Shown here: in pieces, positions 11,301 through 18,015 of the stretch
Layout: each line of letters begins with the position of its first letter
How positions within the stretch are numbered: position 1 is the first letter of the stretch
Assembly (NCBI GenBank): GCA_025201865.1
Contig: MU602877.1
Span: 1-37,674 of the forward strand
Source of the DNA: Ramicandelaber brevisporus
Lineage: Eukaryota > Kickxellomycota > Ramicandelaberales > Ramicandelaberaceae
Reading direction: 5' to 3'
Length of the DNA: 37,674 nt
Translations under genes and position numbers: made by a program
The notes under the pieces: generated by a model
The model's database searches: none
What the model was told of the DNA's origin: nothing
Seen by the model: the letters and a program-made list of their open reading frames with translations, nothing else

Positions 11301-12108
11301 TAGTGGTAGTAGCAGCAAGAGTGGTAATTCGTGGATGCACAGTAGATTACAGAGACAATATCCCAACTTCAATGGTCGCAGTGCTATTATCCGTATATTG
11401 GCTGTTTCGCTGCTGCCCATTGCACTTAATGCTGTCACTTTGTTAGTTCTATTCCCAGTCTCATTTGTGTTTGGTCCAATGTTCACCAGATGTATGCCTA
11501 AATTTGGCAAGTTTATGGCTGTTTTGGCTCGAAACTTGTCGGTACTGTTCCATCTCATATCCTTTGTGCTTTTGTGGGTGTTTGAAGGCTGGTCAAATCT
11601 CCCCATTGCACTCTTGGGCATCATCACCATGCTCAGTGTTCAGCAGGCTGTCTTTGGTGTGCTGGTCTGTCTATTTTTGACGCGCGAGTTTAGCAGGAAG
11701 GATGATATTAATGTAGCATGGTGGACAGGTAAATGGTATAGCCATGGTGCTGGATTCTGCGGTGTATTTACACTGCTTCTCCGTGAATACTTGTGCAAAA
11801 TTGTTGAACAGTCTGTGTTTGCTGCTGATTTCTTTGTTGGCCATCTGATTATGTTTATAATGGCTCCATTCTGCTTGATTCCCGGAGTCGATCGAGTCCA
11901 TTCAATGATGCTGTTTTGGTTGCGGCCAAATAGGCAAATTCCAGCTCCAATCTATACTCTGAAGGAACGGGCTCAGCGAAGATCCATTGTGATTCGGTAC
12001 GGTTTACTCTTTTTGATGGCTTTCATGACATTCGTTGGCATTCTGGTTGTGCCACATGTTGTCAAGCTGCCTACATTCTCCTCTTTAATTAAGAAAATCC
12101 CCATCTAA
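5314..12108 (+). CDS. FKS1: 1,3-beta-glucan synthase catalytic subunit (FKS family)
   Basis: A 2,264-residue integral plasma-membrane enzyme that makes cell-wall 1,3-beta-glucan from UDP-glucose, normally with Rho1. The FKS1 N-terminal domain covers about 280-490 ([27 protein letters not shown]). Membrane helices follow, then the glucan synthase domain from about 1100 ([38 protein letters not shown] near 1450, [21 protein letters not shown]), then C-terminal helices. It is longer than the usual 1,800-1,900 residues because of inserts: Ser/Gly tracts near 510-610, Asn/Ser tracts near 975-1055 and 1190-1270, and a Ser/Gly tract near 1970-2005. Hot spot 1 is FLALSFQDP (810-818) and the hot-spot 2 equivalent is [10 protein letters not shown] (1740-1749). 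The start at 5314 has a good context (ACAATGG); an upstream in-frame ATG at 5245 adds only a Thr-rich repeat. No introns interrupt it. Confidence 0.96.
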   Translation: [2264 protein letters not shown]

Positions 12109-12198
12109 TCTGATTTAACTGTCTATTAGTGCTTTAGCAGTGTTTTAATTTTACATTAACACTTTTATGACTTTTAACACGATTAGTCAAGTTAGAAG

Positions 12199-13251
12199 TT
12201 AGTAAAACATGGCCAAAGATGCGCCAATTGCCGCAGCAGCTGCAAGGAAAGCGCCGCCACCGTGATTCATGGTTGCATCTGAACCAGAAGTTGACGAGCC
12301 GCCGCCGCCGCCACTACCACCGCCTGGCTTGGAACCACTGCCACTACCGGTAGTCAGATTCGAGATGGGAATCTTTGTATTCTCGCTAATCCATGGCAGC
12401 ATGTTCTTTACATTAATCCAATAGGAGACGATGTCAGCTCCTCCGCATTTGACTTCCTGTTTGTTTGGAGCAGAGTCGAAGCTAACAACACCGGTCAGCG
12501 TGTAGCCATGAGTGATCGAGCCAACGTTCGCAGCATCGCCAACTTTTTTGGACAATGGCCCGCCCGAATCACCATAGCAGGTATCTTTGCCAGCAGTTTC
12601 GCCAGTGCAAAAGAGTGAGCCATCCGTCTCATTAAAGTAGTCAAAGGCTGGCTCGCACTTTTTGTCAGTCAATTTGATGAGGTCAACTTCTTGGAGAGTA
12701 TCTGCTCCGCCAGATGCATCATCCTTCAGCTTGCCCCATCCAATGGCCTTCATCTGTGTAGTTGGATTGATATCCTCATTCAGAATTCGGATTGGCTGCA
12801 CATTCTTGGTAAAGTTCAGCGGTGACTCCAGCTTTACAACGGCTACGTCAAACAGCACCTTTACCGGGTTGTACTTTTCATGGAACTTGACCAATGATGC
12901 TCCAACAGTCGCCTCTGGCTTAGGATTGCGCAGGTTGCTGTCAATTGTACCGAACGAAAACGAAATGCTGCCCGCGTCAATGGCAGTTGGACCGTCTGCA
13001 AGTTTGGAGGTGACGCAGTGGGCAGCTGTGAGAACCCACTCGGGGGAGAGAATGGATGCACCGCAAGAAAAGTCGCCATTCAAACGAAGCTGCCCAACGT
13101 AAGGGAATTCGCCTTGCGTCGCATTGGTACCGCCGATGATGCGAGGAGTTGCACCGATGGCAGGCTCAGAAGAGGCAGCCGAGGCGAGGGCGAGAAGAGC
13201 AAGAGACGCCGCTGCTGTTGACTTTGAGGACAGCATCAGCAGTGCCAGCAA
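12199..13251 (-). CDS. Secreted, probably GPI-anchored trypsin-like serine protease (S1)
   Basis: A 350-residue preproprotein. A hydrophobic signal peptide (about 1-27) and short propeptide end at R37, and IIGG (38-41) forms the classical activation site. The catalytic triad is H78 (TAAHC), D135 (DVAVVKL) and S229 (GDSGGPL). D223, six residues before the Ser, matches trypsin Asp189 and predicts cleavage after Lys or Arg. After the protease domain comes a Gly/Ser linker (about 302-325), a small-residue omega-site region and a hydrophobic tail ending LAMFY, which suggests a GPI anchor at the cell surface. The segment after SF (DSAPN) departs from the usual trypsin SWG wall of the S1 pocket. The leader strand is CT-rich. 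The stop is 90 bases from the convergent FKS stop. Confidence 0.92.
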   Translation of the reverse strand: MLALLMLSSKSTAAASLALLALASAASSEPAIGATPRIIGGTNATQGEFPYVGQLRLNGDFSCGASILSPEWVLTAAHCVTSKLADGPTAIDAGSISFSFGTIDSNLRNPKPEATVGASLVKFHEKYNPVKVLFDVAVVKLESPLNFTKNVQPIRILNEDINPTTQMKAIGWGKLKDDASGGADTLQEVDLIKLTDKKCEPAFDYFNETDGSLFCTGETAGKDTCYGDSGGPLSKKVGDAANVGSITHGYTLTGVVSFDSAPNKQEVKCGGADIVSYWINVKNMLPWISENTKIPISNLTTGSGSGSKPGGGSGGGGGSSTSGSDATMNHGGGAFLAAAAAIGASLAMFY

Positions 13252-13735
13252 GAAGATCGAGTAGTAGAGAGTAGTAGGGAGGGAGCAGAGAGTAGTAGAG
13301 AGTAAAGAGTAGAGAGTAGAGAGGGATTAGAGAGGATAGAAGGGTGTCTGGCGTAGAAGGGTCAACATGGAGAACAGCAAAAGAGAAAACAAACGAGGGG
13401 TATAGGCAAAGAGAGGAACTAGGGTTGATACGAGAGCATCAAGTTGAAGAACAGAGTCCAACGAATAGTGTACACGAGCTGGCCTATGCACTACTATGCA
13501 CAGGTGAGGGGGGGGAGATGGCCTGGGAGCTACATGCCAAGCCTGTACCGGCGAAGCAGTGCCGATGCCACATGTTATTTTTACTGCGATGGAGATTACG
13601 GTATCATTTCCACAGCATGTATCGCTGTCTTGCGCTTCTACCTCACCTTCCTGTAGGGTCGACATACATTGCATCCATACCATGAATGTTGGACTGAATC
13701 GTAAACACAGCTCTATTCTTTTTTTTAACCCAAAG
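13252..13735. promoter_or_regulatory. Divergent intergenic region between protease and TBC genes
   Basis: About 480 bases between two divergent starts. The first roughly 90 bases (13261-13345) are a degenerate GAGAGTAGTA purine repeat, which reads as a CT-rich leader for the protease gene. The frame of the TBC gene is open without interruption from 13559, so its start could lie at 13559, 13682 or 13736. Frames on both strands here look like shadows or leaders rather than genes. Confidence 0.4.
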
Positions 13736-15421
13736 ATGAACAGGCGAAGTCCACCTGGTCAGCATCGCAGACGACGGTCCAGACAGAACAGCCAGCAACA
13801 ACAGCAACAGCAACAACAGCAACAACAAGGACAGACACAGCAAGGACAGACACAAACAGATGGCGACTCAGCGGGCCAGCTTGCTGCAGCCGTGTCGTCG
13901 CTGTCCCTGCGCGGTCGGTCTAGTCTAACCCATCGCGACCCAAACCGCACGCGAATAGACGCCATTCTTGTCGCGTATGCCGACCGTGATCTTGCAGCGC
14001 TGCAGCGTCTTGCCGTGACTGGACCAGGCTTGCTACGCAACGATCTGCGCCGGCTGTGCTGGCCGTTACTTCTCGGGAGCGACGCGTGGAAACGCAGACC
14101 AACGAAGCGAACATCAGCGACATCAGCGACATCAGCGACATTGGAGGTCCATCCAGACGAGGGCCAGGTCGAGCTGGACACAAGGCGGGCACATTTCCGG
14201 ATACTCCCACAGTCTGACAACTTGACGATTGAAGAGAGACAGCATAACCTGAAGCGATTCATTGTTACGATTCTTCGGCGTAATCCGTGGACTCGCTACT
14301 ACCAAGGTCTGCATGATCTGTTTGCTGTCTTGATGCACGTTCTTGGAACGCCTCCGTCGGAAGCCATGGTGTCTCTTGATCCGACGCAGTCGCCTTCCTT
14401 GCAGGCCGCACATCGACTTCAACCGTCCGTCGCTGTCGCAGCAGCCGAAACATTGCTTTTTACACACATAACTGACTATGTCTTTTCTGCATTGGCTCCG
14501 GCATTGGGACATTTGGCGATCATGTACGAGATTCTGCGGATAGAAGTGCCCAGTGTTTACGAGAAGCTGATGGCTGTGGACATGCCTCCATTCTTTGCGA
14601 TTAGCTGGATACTCACTTGGTTCAGCCATGATCTTGACCGAGATGATGCTCCATCCAGGGCATCAAACACACCGGCTCTCGACGGCAGCGATGACGAGTG
14701 TGCAAACAGTGAGAAGTCTCCCACTCCATCAGCGAGAGCAGCGGGCGATGTGGCAGCGCGACTGTTTGACTTCTTCGTAGCGACCCATCCACTGATGCCA
14801 GTATACCTTGCCACAGCGATTGTCATATCCAAGGAGGCTCAAATCGCAGCATGCCCACCTGATGATTTTCCTGCGCTCCACTCCGTCTTGAGATATCTGC
14901 CTGATCCGGACAGAGTGCTGGCACACATCTCAAAGGCTCTATCGCTGGCGCACCGTTATCCACCAGATGAGTTGCTGCAACGGACAGAGAGCGGCGTTCA
15001 GATTCACGGCAATTCTTGCTTGAGGAGTTTCGATATGCGACGCGAAACACTGTGGAATGGACTCCGTGCAAAGAAGCACACAGCAACATCGGAGACGCGA
15101 CTGGTCGAGATCGAGTCGATTGTACCTGGCATTCCACAAACACATCCACTGGATCTCGCGGATCCTCGCTCAGAGAACGAACGCATCCTGGATCCAAACG
15201 AAGCGCTGGCAGCATTCTACGAAGAGGCTAATGAAAAGAAGTCGTCAGGCGAGTTGACATCGGCTGGATTGGTGCGCCACTGGCTGTCACTGGCCGTTGT
15301 AGATCGGTTTGGAACACGACAGAATCTGGCGGCTTTGGCACGCACATCCGTGTACACGGCCGCTGCCCTTGCCGTTAGCGCTGTTCTCGTGTCATATTTA
15401 ACTGCGTTTGACCAACACTAG
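13736..15421 (+). CDS. TBC-domain Rab GTPase-activating protein, TBC1D20/Gyp8 type
   Basis: From this ATG the protein has 561 residues. An Arg-rich and polyQ N-terminus (about 11-40) precedes a TBC domain (about 95-460). The arginine-finger motif ELDTRR gives D148-x-x-R151, and YYQG gives the glutamine finger Q190. SWILTWF, LFDFFVATHPLMP and a PPDEL helix are hallmarks of the TBC1D20 subfamily. A single C-terminal helix (about 538-556) ending shortly before the stop makes it a tail-anchored ER/early-secretory protein. TBC1D20 and Gyp8 inactivate Rab1/Ypt1 at the ER-Golgi interface. An acidic Ser-rich insert interrupts the domain after FSHDLDRDD. I prefer 13736 as the start (AAG before ATG); 13682 is an alternative that adds 18 residues. 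Confidence 0.85.
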   Translation: MNRRSPPGQHRRRRSRQNSQQQQQQQQQQQQGQTQQGQTQTDGDSAGQLAAAVSSLSLRGRSSLTHRDPNRTRIDAILVAYADRDLAALQRLAVTGPGLLRNDLRRLCWPLLLGSDAWKRRPTKRTSATSATSATLEVHPDEGQVELDTRRAHFRILPQSDNLTIEERQHNLKRFIVTILRRNPWTRYYQGLHDLFAVLMHVLGTPPSEAMVSLDPTQSPSLQAAHRLQPSVAVAAAETLLFTHITDYVFSALAPALGHLAIMYEILRIEVPSVYEKLMAVDMPPFFAISWILTWFSHDLDRDDAPSRASNTPALDGSDDECANSEKSPTPSARAAGDVAARLFDFFVATHPLMPVYLATAIVISKEAQIAACPPDDFPALHSVLRYLPDPDRVLAHISKALSLAHRYPPDELLQRTESGVQIHGNSCLRSFDMRRETLWNGLRAKKHTATSETRLVEIESIVPGIPQTHPLDLADPRSENERILDPNEALAAFYEEANEKKSSGELTSAGLVRHWLSLAVVDRFGTRQNLAALARTSVYTAAALAVSAVLVSYLTAFDQH

Positions 15422-15803
15422 CCATTGAATCGTTTATAGACTATTAAATTAAAAAATGGAGGAGATTAGCCGTTACTTGCGGATACACGAGAACGTGCAG
15501 CATGAAAGAAAGAGAGAAAAAAAGGACAGAAGGACCAAACAGAAGTTGAAAGACAGCAGTAACAGCAGCAACAACAACAGTAGTAGTAGTAGTGACAGCA
15601 ATCGAGTGGGTTTGTCGCAGCGTATGCAGTCCCAGGAGCTGTATGATATGGTTGACAAGTGCCCGACCAATAGTTTTTGTCAGAGCGGACCTTGTTGAAA
15701 TTGGACGCTGGTTGTTGTTCAGTCACTTTCCATATTGTGCATGTCCGAGACTGCCATTCCTCCAGTTGTACTCGGTCTTCCTCGTGCTCGCTCGTTCACC
15801 GAG

Positions 15804-15842
<39 letters not shown>

Positions 15843-15934
15843 AGTAACAACAAAAACAATAATAAAGTAAAACAGCTCGAAACGTAAGCAAGCCAGCTCC
15901 AAAGTTTGCAAGTTGTTGGCTCATCTCAGCGCTA
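15422..15934. other. Intergenic region with AAC microsatellite
   Basis: Just over 500 bases between two plus-strand genes. It holds the TBC gene's 3' end (an AT-rich stretch near 15440), an 80-codon Lys/Ser/Asn-rich frame at 15456-15698 that looks like translated simple repeat, and the (AAC)n tract described separately. I see no convincing gene. Confidence 0.45.
15804..15842. repeat. (AAC)n microsatellite
   Basis: About 13 uninterrupted AAC units followed by imperfect copies (ATAGTAACAACAAAAAC). It lies about 90 bases upstream of the two-TM protein start, probably in its promoter or 5' leader. Confidence 0.9.
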
Positions 15935-16474
15935 ATGTCTTCATCTCTCTCATCTCTAACAAACCACGACAGACCCACAGCCACTACCGCCGCCAGCACT
16001 CTGCCAACGGCAGCACCGGAAGCACCTGATGCTGTGGCAGTTGGGATGGAGCTCGACGATACAGTGTCTGTGCGCACAAGCAGCCTTGCACCGACTCTCG
16101 TTGAAGCACCGGTGCGACCATACCTGCTGCTCAACTTCACCGGGTTCTTGACCGGCATGGTCATCATCGCAATCATTCTCTTGGTAGTATACCAGCCTGC
16201 AGGATACGTCTACTTTTGTACAATCTTCACGCCGATGGGAATGGTGGTAGGAACTATATTCGTGGCCAACTTGATAGCGATTGTCAAGGATAGGCGGCAT
16301 GTAGGAGATACGACGAGCCAGGTACAGAGAGTTGATGACGGCGATGGGCAGCTCGATGAGAATGAGTTTGAGGACGATGCCACAGTGTCCGAGAATGACC
16401 AAGATGAGACAGAGCGGCAGCGAAGGGCGAGAATGGCGTTGTCACTCCCGCCAAGACTGATCCTCACAGCCTAA
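15935..16474 (+). CDS. Small two-transmembrane protein of unknown function
   Basis: A 179-residue protein I do not recognise. It has a Ser/Thr/Ala-rich N-terminal tail (1-60), two strongly hydrophobic helices (about 65-86 and 92-117) joined by a short YQPAG turn, and a charged acidic C-terminal tail (about 120-165) with NEFEDD and DQDETER runs. The hairpin layout with long cytosolic-looking tails could suit an ER or vacuolar membrane protein, but that is inference. It has no cleavable signal peptide. Coding potential is supported by a clean frame, sensible amino-acid composition and hydrophobic segments matched by codon phase. Its neighbours do not suggest a role. Confidence 0.65.
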   Translation: MSSSLSSLTNHDRPTATTAASTLPTAAPEAPDAVAVGMELDDTVSVRTSSLAPTLVEAPVRPYLLLNFTGFLTGMVIIAIILLVVYQPAGYVYFCTIFTPMGMVVGTIFVANLIAIVKDRRHVGDTTSQVQRVDDGDGQLDENEFEDDATVSENDQDETERQRRARMALSLPPRLILTA

Positions 16475-16652
16475 CTACATTAATGCTACTGTATTTCATG
16501 TTACCCTTTTTAATCAACTGTTTTAGCAGCATACACGACAGGTGGAGCTACACATTTGGTTTGAAATACCGACTTGAGAGTTGCAAATAACAAACTTGAA
16601 TCAGGGAGGGGATGTATGTGACGTGAGCTGCAATGGAACAAAGTTCATCGGC

Positions 16653-16735
16653 GGCGAGATGGCCGAGTTGGTCTAAGGCGCCAGATTAAGGCTCTGGTCT
16701 CTTCGGAGGCGTGGGTTCGAATCCCACTCTCGTCA
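16653..16735 (+). tRNA. tRNA-Leu, anticodon AAG
   Basis: An 83-base gene without intron that folds as a complete cloverleaf. The acceptor stem GGCGAGA pairs with TCTCGTC with one G-U pair. The anticodon stem is CCAGA/TCTGG around loop TTAAGGC (AAG at 16688-16690). The long variable arm CTC-TTCG-GAG marks it as class II (Leu). The T-arm is GTGGG/CCCAC around TTCGAAT. The internal A box TGGCCGAGTTGG (16660-16671) and B box GGTTCGAATCC (16714-16724) are intact. Confidence 0.97.
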
Positions 16736-16739
16736 CATC

Positions 16740-16743
16740 TTTT
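16740..16743 (+). terminator. RNA polymerase III terminator (TTTT)
   Basis: A four-T run begins five bases after the tRNA discriminator base, the usual position for a Pol III stop. It lies inside the open frame of the adjoining LRR fragment, so that frame has no separate promoter region. Confidence 0.7.
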
Positions 16744-17350
16744 GCTCTCTTCGCCTGCCTCTGTCCTCCAGCCGCCTTCCAGCCACGCCGTTCGCTCGCT
16801 CGCTCATTCGTGTCCATCCGCCCGTTCGCGCGTCCATCTGCACCGCCAGATGCCCCCCTGTTGTCTGGCTGCCTGTTTTATTTTCATTGCTTTAATTGCC
16901 TCGCTGGTTCTATTTTGTGGCTCGTCGAAAAAGACGCTGTCGAGCACGTGGCAGCCGCAGCGCCGCTGGCTGTCAGCCTGAGTGTCGCCTGTCGCCACAC
17001 CACCGTGTGCTCGAATGCATTCCTGCTGCGCATTCTCGGCGCACCAGATGCAGTGTTTCCGCACCTCGACTGCTTGTCAATAAACTTCTGCTGCAGCCGC
17101 TCGACCGGCTTTGATGCAACAAGCATCAATCCGCTGCGGTTTCCGGCGCTGGTGTCGCTGTCGCTCAATCCATATCAATGCCAGGCCGGCTCACCCGATC
17201 CAACTGCGCAACTTCCCGCAAGCTTCGCACAACACTGGCCAAATCTTGTGGAGCTGACGTTGGGTCATAATCAGCAATTTTAGTAGGTTGGGCGATCGCT
17301 TTAAAGCAGCGTTCAGTCGTGCTAAATCAAGTGACGGCGAACTCATCTAA
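16744..17350 (+). pseudogene. Decayed leucine-rich-repeat (F-box/LRR-type) gene fragment
   Basis: The frame open to 17283 encodes LRR-like segments, clearest in the second half: FPHLDCLSINFC, RFPALVSLSLNPY and WPNLVELTLGH. Three things mark it as broken. It has no ATG anywhere in frame; the only initiator-like codon is a GTG inside the tRNA T-stem. It stops abruptly in mid-repeat at 17281-17283. The reading then continues in the next frame from 17282 for 22 codons to a stop at 17348-17350, with a natural-looking charged tail (RLGDRFKAAFSRAK), so a single extra T in the TTTT at 17278-17281 would explain the break. F-box/LRR proteins normally select substrates for ubiquitin ligases; the full gene at 32537-33841 is a distant relative by type. 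Confidence 0.4.
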
Positions 17351-18015
17351 ACCAACATCATTAAAAAATGCATTGTTCTTCTATAGTTTTGTTCGAATTC
17401 ATCAATTTGTTCCATGTGACTGTTGATAGAAGCAGATTGCTGACTGTACATGTGTGTAATGGCGCTTCTATTGTCGAATACAAGTCCCATGTTTCTTTTT
17501 TTGCTGTTATTAATTATTGTATGAGGGTTGATGTTAAAAGCATTTTTGCTAAAACAATGTCAAAAGTAAGCTACAGAATGAGATGAAGGGAGTCAGGAAC
17601 TTTTTACACCACTGTGGGTGTGGTTTGGACACGAGGTAGGCAGACAAAATGCAAAAAAAAATGACAAACCGCAGCAAATCGTGCCGAGAGATGTTACAAG
17701 TCAATGTCAGTGACGAAAGGGTCTTTGTAACTAACAGCCTGACCAGCACTTCTTCTATCGAAAGCAAGTCCCATGCTTGTGTTCGAATTCATTCTTGCGT
17801 GTGTTCCTTTGCGGCTTGTGCTACGACTTGGCGCTTTCCGTTTCAAGCGGCAACATAAATAATGGACTGTGCAGAAGTATCGCTCCATCAATCGTGCCGA
17901 AGCCACACTCCACAGCAGCATTTCTCTCTCTCTCAGTCACTCACTCTCTTTCTCTCACTCACACACTCACACACACACTTTTTTTTTGATACACTTTGCG
18001 GCTGCTGTTGTACAT
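17351..18015. promoter_or_regulatory. Intergenic region upstream of the S12 hydrolase
   Basis: About 660 bases without a convincing gene. Two diverged copies of a roughly 25-base segment (CTTCTAT..CGAA..CAAGTCCCATG) occur at 17465-17491 and 17752-17775, and GTTCGAATTCAT occurs beside both. A weak TATA-like ATAAATAA lies near 17855, about 155 bases before the hydrolase start. A CT/CA dinucleotide tract at 17921-17988 forms the likely 5' leader. Confidence 0.45.
17921..17988. repeat. CT/CA simple-repeat tract with T run
   Basis: Imperfect (TC)n, (ACTC)n and (CA)n runs end in a nine-T stretch, directly upstream of the hydrolase ATG. The frame is open through it, which lengthens the apparent reading frame with Ser/His/Thr-rich residues. 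It is more likely leader than protein. Confidence 0.75.

Noticed and set aside
15456-15698. 80-codon Lys/Ser/Asn-rich frame after the TBC gene
   Set aside because: Mostly translated simple repeat (AGC/AAC/AGT) in the 3' region; no domain.
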